From Acinetobacter guillouiae CIP 63.46 (GTDB lineage: Bacteria > Pseudomonadota > Gammaproteobacteria > Pseudomonadales > Moraxellaceae), in assembly GCF_000368145.1 (NCBI RefSeq), contig NZ_KB849286.1, positions 186,001-250,000 of the forward strand: DNA of 64,000 nt. The letters are read 5' to 3'. A program made the position numbers and the translations under genes. This document shows, piece by piece, positions 1-7,978 of this stretch (its first letter is position 1; the number at the start of each line of letters is the position of its first letter). The notes below the pieces were generated by a model. It ran no database searches. It was not told where the DNA came from and worked only from the letters and a program-made list of their open reading frames with translations.

Positions 1-507
1 TACAGCTGCGTCATTACCCCCTTTAGAAACCTTACTTATTACCTGCCTCCCCCAAGGTGCAGAAAAATCTACTGACTCCGAACTATCACCAACATAAGCT
101 CTAATGCCAATAAAAACAGGGTTTTTAGTAGAAGCACCACTGGCTTGATTCACTAATAAAGTTTTATCGGCTGTATCCAAGTGATCTGGCGAAATCGCAC
201 TGAGATGTATTCCTTTAAAGGCTTTAACTGTTGCTGCATCACAGTTAGCTGTACCCTCAGCATTTTTTAAAAACACTTGAATGACTACAAACCCTGGTGC
301 TCTATTGAAGATAAAACTTGATTTAGACACAGCTGGTATATTAACTGTTATATCTTTTGTACCGCTTGCCTCACGATAACCTTGTAATGTACATGTTTGA
401 TCTGTCACCACACCATTTACGGTGAGGGTTCCATCTAGCGCAAATACATTTGTGCATGGCAAAGTTAAAGCCAAAGTACTCAATGTTGCTAAAGTCAGTT
501 TCTTCAT
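1..507 (-). CDS. Type 1-like fimbrial subunit, C-terminus beyond the window edge
   Basis: An open frame on the minus strand starts with ATG at 507, preceded by an AAGGGG ribosome-binding site, and runs off the left edge (169 codons visible). The N-terminus (MKKLTLATLSTLALTLP) is a Sec signal peptide ending near VFA-LDG. The mature part begins with a short beta strand (GTLTVNGVVTDQTC) followed about 55 residues later by a second cysteine (TANCDA). That cysteine spacing is the disulfide pattern of FimA-like chaperone-usher pilins. It is exported and probably assembled by a chaperone/usher encoded beyond the edge. It is clearly different from the CsuA/B-type pilins elsewhere in this window. The exact subfamily cannot be given without the C-terminal donor-strand region. 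Confidence 0.75.
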   Translation of the reverse strand, partial: MKKLTLATLSTLALTLPCTNVFALDGTLTVNGVVTDQTCTLQGYREASGTKDITVNIPAVSKSSFIFNRAPGFVVIQVFLKNAEGTANCDAATVKAFKGIHLSAISPDHLDTADKTLLVNQASGASTKNPVFIGIRAYVGDSSESVDFSAPWGRQVISKVSKGGNDAAV

Positions 508-950
508 TGAAATACCCCTTTATAAATTTTGAAGCAAAAACATGCGATAAATATAATCTTATTCACATTATAGGAACGAAAATCCCAATATAAATAAATG
601 CAATTAAATATGGTTAAACTATGTTTCTGCTTATTTTAATCTTATGCTGATTTAAAAATTAGCTATTCACTATTTATTTTAAATTTCAGTTAATTTAAAA
701 TAAAACCTTATGCTGACAAAAATACATCTACACCACAATAGTTTCTAGGTTGACTTTTTATCATACAAGTACATTACATAAAATCATGTATGAATTTTAT
801 TATTAAAATTCAATATTATAAATAAATAAATTGGTAAATTTTAAGTCATTATTTTAGTTTTAAACAGTATTTTCAACATATAAAAATGTGATTAAACATA
901 AATAAACCACATTTAATAAGATATTAAACTCAACCAAAATAACATTATTG
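508..950. other. AT-rich intergenic region
   Basis: About 440 bp of very AT-rich DNA between the fimbrial gene and fecR. It probably holds the promoter of the fimbrial gene, which reads leftwards. No convincing coding frame, hairpin terminator or repeat was seen. Confidence 0.5.
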
Positions 951-1934
951 TTATTTTGAAGTAATATAAATTACATGATCGCCAAGCTTAGTTATTTTAA
1001 TTGGGTATTGAGTTACCAGCAATCGTAGCGTTTGATCTAAATCCTGTTGCGCATTAATCACACCACTGACTTTATAATCTTTTAAGGTCGAATGATTAAA
1101 TATTAAATATTGATGATGATAACGCCCTAAGTTAGTCAGTAAATCAGCTAAAGGAAGTTGATCTGCCAATATCTGATGTTTATCCCAAGCAAACTCGGTC
1201 GATGCAATATCTAACTCAGAAATCGGACTTAAACCAAGTGAGTCAGCGCTAATTTTTTCCCCTTGTTTGACCACTTTTACTTGAGAATTTTGAGCCAATG
1301 AACGGGTTTCAACTTTTGAATGCAACATATTTAACACACTGCTATTGGCGTACTGATAAACAATAAATCGTGTACCGAGCGCTTTAAAATCCGCTTGAGC
1401 TGTATGAATGATCAGAGGTCGTTGTGGGTCTTTGGCTACATCAATATAAATATCCCCTTGAACTAAATTGATTTGTCTTTTTTCAGCAGTAAAATCAAGT
1501 TTAATGGCAGATTTTGCAGCTAAAGTCACTTTGGAACCATCTTCCAAGGTGATCGAATGCATTTGCCCAATCTCAGTTTTATAATCAGCCGTGTAGTAAG
1601 ACATCATTGTTGAATGAGCAGTGAAATAGACAACGCCACCGATACTCACACAAAACAGCAAGACTTTGCTAAATAATTGTAAAATATGTTTTTTACTTTG
1701 CTGACTGACTTTCATTGAATTGCGAACGTTTTGACTGGATATGCCATGCGTTGTCGAAAACTGCTGCATCGTTTCAGAAAAATTAAGCATTTGATCGAGT
1801 TGATCATGATGTTCAGGATACTTGCTTCGCCACGCTTCAAACTCAATTTGCGCTTGTTGACGTTCATGCAAATCATCAGTATTTAAACGAACAATCCATA
1901 AAGCCATTTCTTTCTGTAGCTGCTTAGCGTTCAT
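951..1934 (-). CDS. fecR: FecR-family anti-sigma factor
   Basis: 327-residue inner-membrane regulator that normally receives a signal from a TonB-dependent receptor in the periplasm and controls its partner ECF sigma factor. Residues 10-55 form the cytoplasmic FecR N-terminal domain (WIVRLN, FEAWR). Residues about 86-106 are the single membrane span. Residues 113-215 form the FecR domain, with the typical run TLEDGSKVTLAAKSAI followed by VQGDIYIDVAKD and ALGTRFIV. Residues 255-327 resemble the C-terminal STN-like domain. It overlaps the upstream sigma gene by 11 bp, so the two are translationally coupled. No TonB-dependent receptor follows it in this window, which is unusual for a FecIR pair. 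Confidence 0.9.
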   Translation of the reverse strand: MNAKQLQKEMALWIVRLNTDDLHERQQAQIEFEAWRSKYPEHHDQLDQMLNFSETMQQFSTTHGISSQNVRNSMKVSQQSKKHILQLFSKVLLFCVSIGGVVYFTAHSTMMSYYTADYKTEIGQMHSITLEDGSKVTLAAKSAIKLDFTAEKRQINLVQGDIYIDVAKDPQRPLIIHTAQADFKALGTRFIVYQYANSSVLNMLHSKVETRSLAQNSQVKVVKQGEKISADSLGLSPISELDIASTEFAWDKHQILADQLPLADLLTNLGRYHHQYLIFNHSTLKDYKVSGVINAQQDLDQTLRLLVTQYPIKITKLGDHVIYITSK

Positions 1935-2472
1935 CTAGCCCTAGCTCAAGCAAGTTGTTTTTCGCCTCATAACATAACTGTAAACATTCGGCTAAATAGA
2001 GCTGTGTCGTGCGTAATGATTTACCAATCTCAGTGGCAATTTCACTCTGACTATAGCCTTCAAAGTAATACATGATAAATGCTTTTCGAGTTAGTGCTGT
2101 TGTATCCTGTAAAGCAATGGTAAGAAAATCTAAAATAAGTACAGCCTCTTCAATTTGATTTGAAGTGATTAAAAGATCTTGATCATCTGCATGCTGTTTG
2201 AGTGTTTCTAAATAATTCTGCTCTAAAATATAACGACGATGCTTATCAATCAGCACATGTTTTGCGACATTGACCAGATATGCACGCGGTTCCTGAATAG
2301 AAAAAAGCTGTTTGCTTTGCAGCAATTTGACAAAAGTATCTTGAACCAGATCTGCGGCAGTAAAAGGATATCTGACACGCGAGTTCAGCCATTGTTTCAG
2401 CCAATCATGGTGATCCAAATACATCTCTTGCAGTATTTGCTGTCGCGATGGTGTGGGGAGAATTGGGATCAT
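1924..2472 (-). CDS. fecI: FecI-like ECF sigma factor
   Basis: 182-residue extracytoplasmic-function sigma factor of the iron-starvation type. Region 2 lies at about residues 18-85 (FTAADLVQDTFVKLL, EPRAYLVNVAKHVLIDKHRR) and region 4 at about 125-170 (FEGYSQSEIATEIGKSLRTTQLYL). It recruits RNA polymerase to iron or haem uptake promoters when released by its FecR partner, whose gene overlaps its end. A Fur-box-like sequence lies 23 bp upstream of its start, so transcription is probably repressed by iron-loaded Fur. The divergent haem oxygenase gene suggests that the inducing ligand is haem (inference). Confidence 0.9.
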   Translation of the reverse strand: MIPILPTPSRQQILQEMYLDHHDWLKQWLNSRVRYPFTAADLVQDTFVKLLQSKQLFSIQEPRAYLVNVAKHVLIDKHRRYILEQNYLETLKQHADDQDLLITSNQIEEAVLILDFLTIALQDTTALTRKAFIMYYFEGYSQSEIATEIGKSLRTTQLYLAECLQLCYEAKNNLLELGLDER

Positions 2473-2494
2473 AAAATTAAATTAAAAATTCTAA

Positions 2495-2515
2495 ACAATA
2501 ATAATTATCGTTTAC
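2495..2515. promoter_or_regulatory. Fur-box-like operator between fecI and hemO
   Basis: The stretch ACAATAATAATTATCGTTTA, read on the minus strand as AACGATAATTATTATTG, matches the GATAAT hexamer arrangement of the 19-bp Fur box. It lies directly upstream of fecI and in the shared fecI/hemO intergenic region, so it could control both transcripts. Confidence 0.55.
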
Positions 2516-2642
2516 ATTTTATGATTTGTAAATGCTATCCTAAAGAACTTTTTTGTAGGCTCTGTTGCGCTTTTTATCCTGTTCATTCGTCATCTCTCAT
2601 ATAACCCATTTTTTCATAGACTTTTTTACATAAGAGAATTAC

Positions 2643-3251
2643 ATGAATCAAGCACTGATCACTGAACCCAATACGCAACAAGAACTCAGTTTGGCTATGC
2701 AGCTCAAATTACAGACTGCAGATGAGCATGAAAGAATGCATACACTGATGGCAAAGGCAGACGTATTTTCTAGTTTAGAAAAATATGCCTTATTCACCTT
2801 GTCACAGTATTATTTTCAATTGGAAATCGAACATTTATTTCAACAAGATCAAGTGGCTTTACATATTACCGACCTTGATATTCGTGGTCGTTCTGCACAA
2901 GCACTGTTAGATCTACAAGATTTAGGCATTCAACCCCAAGGCCAAACTTTAGAAAGCTTAAATGTGACTTTCCCTGCTGCTTTAGGCTGGATTTACGTTT
3001 CAGAAGGATCAACTTTAGGCGCAGCATTTTTATTTAAACAAGCGCAGCAACGTTTAGGTTTAAGTGCTGAGAATGGTGCGCGCAATTTGGCAGCTTATCC
3101 TGAAGGTCGAGCGAAGGTTTGGAAACGATTTGTTCAAGCTTTAGATCAAGCCGAACTCAGCCCTAGCCAGAAAGATGAAGTTATTCAAGGAGCGCTTGAT
3201 GCATTTAAATATTTTGGCAATGCCTTAATCAATTTAGAGCAACTTAAGTAA
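2643..3251 (+). CDS. hemO: Biliverdin-producing haem oxygenase, HemO type
   Basis: 202-residue cytoplasmic enzyme that cleaves haem to biliverdin, CO and Fe2+ so imported haem can serve as an iron source. It resembles Neisseria HemO along its length: the proximal haem ligand His29 sits in LKLQTADEHERMH, and the distal-helix signature EGSTLGAAFLFKQAQ is intact near residue 120, followed by NGARNLAAYPEGRAKVW. The length fits the family (about 200-210). The start at 2643 follows AAGAGAATTAC. It is divergent from fecI with a Fur-like site between, as expected for iron-regulated haem use. Confidence 0.93.
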   Translation: MNQALITEPNTQQELSLAMQLKLQTADEHERMHTLMAKADVFSSLEKYALFTLSQYYFQLEIEHLFQQDQVALHITDLDIRGRSAQALLDLQDLGIQPQGQTLESLNVTFPAALGWIYVSEGSTLGAAFLFKQAQQRLGLSAENGARNLAAYPEGRAKVWKRFVQALDQAELSPSQKDEVIQGALDAFKYFGNALINLEQLK

Positions 3252-3314
3252 ATTTATTCTATAAAAGTTAATTCATCTGATGGTAGGAGCTTGCAAAGCC
3301 ACCTATTACAGTGA

Positions 3315-3472
3315 AAAGTTTAAATTTAATTTGCGTAAACAATAGATCTTTCATGAATCAAAATATGATTATATGGAGTGAATCATATTGGATTGAAAGT
3401 CCCTTCTCCCACTGGGAGAAGGCTAGGATGCGGGGCTTTTATGTTGATTTATAGTTTTAAAAAGGACTAATG
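3315..3472 (+). repeat. REP-like interspersed repeat, copy A
   Basis: About 150 bp shared with copy B 326 bp downstream and, more weakly, with copies near 12.6 kb and 22.1 kb. The core at 3402-3422 is a perfect palindrome, CCTTCTCCCA-C-TGGGAGAAGG, followed by GCTAGGATGCGGGG. The flanks share AATAGATCTTTCAT and a GGAGTGAATCATATT motif. Noncoding, hairpin-forming and REP-like. Confidence 0.8.
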
Positions 3473-3519
3473 AAAGAAGCCGAATGTCTCACTCTTGCAC
3501 TATCTTATCTTTGCACTAC

Positions 3520-3540
3520 AAACAAAGCAGTACTTTGTTT
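3520..3540 (+). terminator. Possible terminator between repeat copies
   Basis: The hairpin AAACAAAG-CAGTA-CTTTGTTT is followed by TTTG on the plus strand. It is 270 bp beyond hemO, so its link to hemO transcription is only possible. Confidence 0.35.
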
Positions 3541-3640
3541 TTGCTAATGTTGAGCAAGAGATACTCCTATACGCCACAATAGCTACACCTTGTTGGATTC
3601 AATGAAGAAAAGGTACTTACACTGCGCAGCCTAGGTTGCA

Positions 3641-3800
3641 AAGTTTTAATTCATTTTGCATAAACAATAGATCTTTCATAAATCAAAAAATGATTATATG
3701 GCGTAAATCGTATTGGTATTGAAAGTCCCTTCTCCCACTGGGAGAAGGCTAAGATGAGGGGCTTTTATATTGATTTACAGTCTTAAAAAGGACTGATAAA
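3641..3800 (+). repeat. REP-like interspersed repeat, copy B
   Basis: Direct repeat of copy A in the same orientation, with the identical palindromic core at 3728-3748 followed by GCTAAGATGAGGGG. Its end (CAGTC-TTAAAAAG-GACTG) forms a second small hairpin, matched by an imperfect version in copy A. Differences between A and B are point changes, so this is an old duplication or two independent insertions. Confidence 0.8.
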
Positions 3801-3836
3801 ACAAGAGAACTGAGTCAATCAGTGCTCTTGTTTTAT
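3796..3836. terminator. Bidirectional intrinsic terminator downstream of the MFS gene
   Basis: Strong inverted repeat: ATAAAACAAGAG (3796-3807) pairs with CTCTTGTTTTAT (3825-3836), with an inner CTGA/TCAG pair extending the stem. The A and T runs at the two ends allow termination in both directions. It lies about 55 bp after the MFS stop codon. Confidence 0.8.
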
Positions 3837-3890
3837 TTGGCTCTATTCGAGTCAGTGCGGTTGCACCCTGCAAAGTAACAGTGAGAAAAT

Positions 3891-5279
3891 CTAAATTGAG
3901 GCTTGTTTATGGCTATATATCATAAACAAAATAGACAGTAGAAAGAGTCCGCCCATCAACATGACCGTGACATGGAAAGCCATCAGTTCAGCAGATTGTA
4001 AGCTGTTGCCCTGCTGTTGAGACAAAGTGCCCACAACGGTCATTGCTGTACCTAAAACGGCTATCCCAATTGTCATTCCCAATTGACGTAATGTATTTAA
4101 AATAGCTGCGGCAAAGTTTGCATCTTGTACTTGTACACTGCCCATGATCAATGTACTTGAACCCGGAACGATCAATCCCATACCAATTCCCATAAGTCCA
4201 CTACAAAAGATAAATAGCGCAAAAGATGAATCGGTTTGAAAACTCATCATAGCCAACAATGCAGTGCCTGCAATTGCCAAGCCCAGTGTTAATAAGCTCG
4301 CTACGGTAAAACGCTGGTGTAATTTGGAAAAGGCAATTGAAACAAACGCCTGTGTTAAAAACTGTGGTGCAATCAACCAGCCTGCCTGTGCTGCAGTTAA
4401 CTCAATCTGATTTTGATAAAACAAAGCAAATATAAATAACGAACTATATCCTGCAAATCCTAAAATAAAAGAAATCGCGTTATAGGCTAAAAAACGTTTA
4501 TTTTTAAATAAATGATTGGGGATCAATGGATGAGTGGCATGTTTTTGTTGCCATACAAACGCCATACTTGCCAAGATAAACAAGAAAATACTCAGCATAA
4601 ACCAATGTGCTAAATGCACATGTTGTAATGCGATAATGCTATACGTTAATGTGACAATCGCTACAGCACTGTAGAGCAAACCTAAATAATCAAAAGGTAC
4701 AGGCACCGATTTCTGATCAGCCTCAATACCATAATAGCCCAAGTAAATCGTTAGAATCCCAACAGGAAGATTGAGCCAGAAAATACTTTGCCAACCAAAA
4801 TGATGTACCAATAATCCACCCATCAGCGGACCAACAATTAATGAAAACGCACTAAAAGAACTCCAGCGACCAATTTCACGCGCTTTGTCTTGCGGTTGAT
4901 GAAAATGATGCACCATAATCGCCAATGCCAAAGGGATTAAAACTGCACCAGCCACCCCCTGAATCATTCGTCCAATAATCAACAAACTAAAATTGCTTGC
5001 CATCGCACAAATCAATGAACCCACGATAAAAATGATCACACCCAGTAACCATAACTTTTTACGCCCTATACGCTGGCTTAATGCCCCCACCGCTAACATT
5101 AAACTCGATAGACTTAAAGCATAGCTATCAATCACCCACTGCAGATCCGCCATATCACTATCAAATTCATTTTGAATGCTTCCAAGTGCAAGATTGACAC
5201 TGCTGAGATCCACCAAACACAGAAAGGTACTGATATAAAGTGCAAAAATAAGGTAAATCGGCTGGCGAGATGCATTCAT
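3891..5279 (-). CDS. DHA2-family MFS multidrug efflux transporter
   Basis: 462-residue inner-membrane protein of the EmrB/QacA (DHA2) drug:H+ antiporter branch, expected to have 14 membrane helices. Signatures include WVIDSYALSLSSLMLAVGALSQRIGRKKLW (motif A region), IQGVAGAVLIPLALAIM and the motif-C-like GPLMGGLLVHHFGWQSIFWLNLPVG. The start at 5279 has an AGGTGATGT site before ATG. A TetR-family gene lies upstream on the same strand, and a 31-bp perfect palindrome sits between them, directly in front of this gene. It is therefore probably a TetR-repressed pump for toxic organic compounds. The substrate is not predictable from sequence. Confidence 0.88.
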   Translation of the reverse strand: MNASRQPIYLIFALYISTFLCLVDLSSVNLALGSIQNEFDSDMADLQWVIDSYALSLSSLMLAVGALSQRIGRKKLWLLGVIIFIVGSLICAMASNFSLLIIGRMIQGVAGAVLIPLALAIMVHHFHQPQDKAREIGRWSSFSAFSLIVGPLMGGLLVHHFGWQSIFWLNLPVGILTIYLGYYGIEADQKSVPVPFDYLGLLYSAVAIVTLTYSIIALQHVHLAHWFMLSIFLFILASMAFVWQQKHATHPLIPNHLFKNKRFLAYNAISFILGFAGYSSLFIFALFYQNQIELTAAQAGWLIAPQFLTQAFVSIAFSKLHQRFTVASLLTLGLAIAGTALLAMMSFQTDSSFALFIFCSGLMGIGMGLIVPGSSTLIMGSVQVQDANFAAAILNTLRQLGMTIGIAVLGTAMTVVGTLSQQQGNSLQSAELMAFHVTVMLMGGLFLLSILFMIYSHKQASI

Positions 5280-5315
5280 ACATCACCTAGATCATTTAAA
5301 TGAGAATCATTATAC

Positions 5316-5346
5316 TATACATTGACCGACGGTCGGTCAATGTATA
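5316..5346. promoter_or_regulatory. 31-bp palindromic TetR operator
   Basis: Perfect inverted repeat with 15-bp arms, TATACATTGACCGAC-G-GTCGGTCAATGTATA. The GACCGAC/GTCGGTC core is common among TetR operators. It lies 37 bp upstream of the MFS start and overlaps a TATACT-like -10 element, so bound repressor should block transcription. Confidence 0.85.
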
Positions 5347-5537
5347 AAAGTCTACTTAAACCCCAAACTTTTCATTTTTTATAGACAATCTTGAAAGCGC
5401 TTTTAAAGATCATCACTGATCACAACTTAAGAAGAATGGTTGACTTTAAAATGCATCGTTTAGGGTTCTAATTAAAATTGATAATAAAAGAATATCAGAC
5501 GAGAAGCGATTTATATGATTCAAGGTCATAGTGAAAG

Positions 5538-6155
5538 TCAGCCATCATGATGGAGCATTTTTAAATATTGCAGCGCAATTTGTTGAGAAAAATCTGTGCT
5601 ATCTTGTAGTTGATTGGCAATTGCTTCATCTACAACCCCATGTACACCTGAATAAATCAACAAAGCGGTTAATCTTGGCTGTTCTAAATGCCAAATACCC
5701 TCCTGCTGCCCTCCATTTAAGATTTGCAGCAATTGTTCTAATATCATATTTTTTTCATTATTTTTTCGTTCATGGTGATGTGCACCAAAAACAATATCAT
5801 GTATAGCATAGCTTTCGAGGTAGGTTTGTATATTGGCAGAGACCCAAACCTTAAATTGACTGACCCAATCTTCAGCATCACATGTTGCAACTGCGGTGTC
5901 TAAGGCCGCGATAAAAAAATCGATATAACGTTTTTTTAAGGCTTCAACAATATGCTGTTTCGATTCAAAGTAATGATAAAAGGTCCCTTTAGCAACGCCC
6001 ACACTGGCAATAATTTCGCTAATCGTGGTGGCTTCAACGCCTTTTTCTAAAAAAAGCGTTTGTGCAGCATTCATCAGCTCATCAATTCGGACTTCTGCTG
6101 GCTTGGTTTGCCTTTTTGTCACCTGAGTAGAAGCGACTTGAGATTGTGATGACAT
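5538..6155 (-). CDS. TetR-family repressor of the downstream efflux gene
   Basis: 205-residue one-component regulator. The N-terminal helix-turn-helix spans about residues 24-70 (ATTISEIIASVGVAKGTFYHYFESK), typical of TetR. The C-terminal half is the ligand-binding, dimerising part and is family-variable. The gene lies upstream of the DHA2 pump in the same orientation, rather than divergently as is more usual. The palindrome at 5316-5346 lies between its stop codon and the pump start. No copy of that palindrome is seen in front of this gene, so autoregulation through the same site is not evident. Confidence 0.88.
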   Translation of the reverse strand: MSSQSQVASTQVTKRQTKPAEVRIDELMNAAQTLFLEKGVEATTISEIIASVGVAKGTFYHYFESKQHIVEALKKRYIDFFIAALDTAVATCDAEDWVSQFKVWVSANIQTYLESYAIHDIVFGAHHHERKNNEKNMILEQLLQILNGGQQEGIWHLEQPRLTALLIYSGVHGVVDEAIANQLQDSTDFSQQIALQYLKMLHHDG

Positions 6156-6673
6156 ACTTCTCTATTTTCTACACGCAAGAATTTAATTATAGATGAGCCC
6201 TAGCTAATTCACAATTTCCGCTTTTACTTGGACTGCTGACTTTTATAAATTATCTCAGTCAGCAATAGAAACTTTATCACCTTAAATATTTAGCTAACCA
6301 CGACCATAGTTCAAAGCCACTTCACAATTCAAACCAGCTAGGCCTTTGCTTTATAACATATATGCTTAATTTTCCACTAACAACTTGAAAAATATAATAA
6401 TATAAATTATTTACGAGAAGTCATCATTCACAAGTAATGCAAATACTGGATGAGCGTAATAAAGATGATGCTAAAAATAAACAAAGCTTAGCTATATATT
6501 TTTACTTTATAAAATGCATACTTTTCATTCTACAAACAGTAAAAAGCCCACTTTCGCGGGCCTTCTACTCAATTTTTTGTTCAACCAACAACATTTCTGC
6601 TGTTATGAGGAACTTAACGTAATATACGATAGCTAATTTTTTAATAAGAAGCCATTACTTTAGCATGTAAGGG
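6156..6673. other. Intergenic region with a minus-strand terminator
   Basis: About 520 bp without a convincing gene. A hairpin at 6545-6561 (minus strand: GCCCGCG-AAA-GTGGGC-TTTTT) looks like an intrinsic terminator for the small minus-strand gene at 6674-6946. A 61-codon plus-strand frame across it has no ribosome-binding site and spans the terminator, so it is not called. Confidence 0.5.
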
Positions 6674-6946
6674 TTAATTATTTATTGAGAGAGCTATAAT
6701 TCTGGTAAGACCGTAAAAATATACATCATGTTTCCTATTTAAAGCATCACTAGAAATCGTGGACCATTCTTTAGAACTTAAAGCAAAAATGTCAGGAATA
6801 GGTTCATAATTTAATCGATTACAGTAATTATTAACTTCAATCAATAAACTAGAAATACTATCAAATTGAGATTGCTTAGTAATTGAACGCCATTCATTAA
6901 GTGAAACTAAAAATTGTTCATGATGCTGCTGCTGATAAGTTTTCAT
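6674..6946 (-). CDS. Small hypothetical protein
   Basis: 90 residues, starting at ATG 6946 after an AAGGTTCTTCCTT leader that contains a short AAGG site. The protein is soluble, with no signal peptide or membrane span, and is likely mostly helical (QQQHHEQFLVSLNEWRSITKQ, SLLIEVNNYCNRLNYEPIPDIFALSSKEW). I do not recognise the family. Support for it being a real gene comes from balanced protein-like composition and the terminator downstream. It sits between a TetR-efflux unit and a toxin-antitoxin pair, an accessory-type position, and has no obvious partner. Confidence 0.5.
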   Translation of the reverse strand: MKTYQQQHHEQFLVSLNEWRSITKQSQFDSISSLLIEVNNYCNRLNYEPIPDIFALSSKEWSTISSDALNRKHDVYFYGLTRIIALSINN

Positions 6947-7029
6947 AAGGAAGAACCTTTTAGTTGAATTAAGTTTCTATCCTAAAACATATAAAAATCA
7001 GTAAAATTTTTTATTCCAGCTTTACTTAT

Positions 7030-7072
7030 TGTACATAATCTTGCACAATAAAATTGTACAGAAAACTGTACA
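7030..7072. promoter_or_regulatory. Tandem TGTACA operator array of the yefM-yoeB module
   Basis: TGTACA occurs at 7030-7035, 7055-7060 and 7067-7072, with a degenerate TGCACA at 7042-7047. Centre-to-centre spacings are 12, 13 and 12 bp. TGTACA cores at 12-bp spacing are the known binding pattern of E. coli YefM-YoeB. Here there appear to be two pairs in tandem, about 170 bp upstream of the chosen yefM start. Confidence 0.7.
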
Positions 7073-7242
7073 TGCTTATGTGTTGTAAACATAAACTTAA
7101 TAGAGCCAGTATCAAGTAAAGAGTCCGAAATAGAGTATCTATAGCCAATCAATGAGCCAGTGTGGCAATCAATTTAGAGCTAGATCAAGACATAGTGACC
7201 AAAATAGTATTAGAGCCAGGAACAGTAATAGGAAAAGCAAAC

Positions 7243-7506
7243 ATGCATGTATTTACATATACTGATGCACGTAACAATCTAAAATCCGTTTTAGATAAAG
7301 TTATAGACGATGCAGATGTAGCAGTAATTACTCGTAAAGAAGGTCAACATGCCGTTGTGATGGGTCAAGACTATTACAATAGCTTGATGGAAACATTACA
7401 TCTCATGTCTTCTCCAAGTAATGCAGCGCATTTAGCAAAATCAATTGCAGAGTTGCGAGCATCTAAAGCCATTGAAAGAGAGCTTTTAGATGAAACGGAA
7501 GACTAG
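7243..7506 (+). CDS. yefM: YefM-type antitoxin
   Basis: 87-residue antitoxin of the Phd/YefM family. It binds DNA with its N-terminal domain and neutralises YoeB with its flexible C-terminus. The start at 7243 (MHVFTYTDARNNLKSVLDKV) is preferred over an in-frame GTG at 7162 because it has a GGAAA site upstream and matches the family N-terminus and the usual 83-90 residue length. Recognisable features are ITRKEGQHAVVMGQDYYNSLMETLHL and a charged tail ending LLDETED. It overlaps yoeB by 17 bp, so antitoxin is translated first and coupled to toxin. Autoregulation is expected through the TGTACA array upstream. Confidence 0.93.
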   Translation: MHVFTYTDARNNLKSVLDKVIDDADVAVITRKEGQHAVVMGQDYYNSLMETLHLMSSPSNAAHLAKSIAELRASKAIERELLDETED

Positions 7507-7753
7507 TTTTACACCTTCAGCTTGGAATGATTATGTCTATTGGCAGAGCCAAGACAAGAAAACACTAAAACGTATTAATACTTTAATTAAAGAAAGTCTT
7601 AGAACGCCATTTGAAGGTATTGGAAAACCTGAACCATTGCTCGGTGATTTATCAGGGTTATGGAGCAGACGAATAGATGAAAAAAATAGACTAGTCTATG
7701 AAGTTACAGACATAGCGATAACGGTAATTGCTTGTCGCTATCACTATGAATAA
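7490..7753 (+). CDS. yoeB: YoeB/Txe-type mRNA interferase toxin
   Basis: 87-residue ribosome-dependent endoribonuclease of the RelE superfamily that cleaves mRNA in the ribosomal A site. It aligns with E. coli YoeB over its whole length: SAWNDYVYWQ, RTPFEGIGKPEPL, LSGLWSRRI, NRLVYEVTD and the terminal ACRYHYE. Residues equivalent to the catalytic set are present: Glu48, Arg67, His85 and Tyr86. The gene overlaps yefM by 17 bp and forms a two-gene operon. The module looks intact. It may stabilise this accessory stretch of chromosome or act in stress response; neither role can be read from sequence. Confidence 0.95.
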   Translation: MKRKTSFTPSAWNDYVYWQSQDKKTLKRINTLIKESLRTPFEGIGKPEPLLGDLSGLWSRRIDEKNRLVYEVTDIAITVIACRYHYE

Positions 7754-7895
7754 TAATGAAATCTAAAGTATCCTTTGACAGATATACTACCGTATCGTAA
7801 GAGTAATCATCTACAGGGTATTCATATTCATCAGGATTTTTGGTCACCAAATTTCCTAAGCACTTAAACTTTAAACTACAAGCCACAATAAGATT

Positions 7896-7930
7896 GGGAG
7901 AACTAAATCTATAAGTTCTCCCATTTTATT
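7896..7930 (+). terminator. Intrinsic terminator after yefM-yoeB
   Basis: Perfect stem GGGAGAACT (7896-7904) / AGTTCTCCC (7914-7922) with a 9-nt loop and ATTTTATT after it. It ends the plus-strand toxin-antitoxin transcript and separates it from the convergent sulfatase gene. Confidence 0.8.
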
Positions 7931-7978
7931 CTGTGCTATTGATCTAAGCCTACACATTTAAATTTCGTTATTTCCCCC

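Noticed and set aside
2239-2604. Plus-strand open frame of 121 codons opposite fecI
   Set aside because: Antisense to a clear ECF sigma factor, no family features, no ribosome-binding site.
3315-3836. CRISPR-like interpretation of the repeated palindromes
   Set aside because: Copies are 326 bp apart, long and not evenly spaced by short spacers; no cas genes are present.
6437-6622. 61-codon plus-strand frame before the small hypothetical gene
   Set aside because: Overlaps an intrinsic terminator, lacks a ribosome-binding site and has no recognisable protein features.
7704-7886. Minus-strand frame of 60 codons (GTG start) opposite the end of yoeB
   Set aside because: Overlaps yoeB antisense, has no ribosome-binding site and no family; the composition is protein-like, so a decayed gene fragment cannot be excluded.
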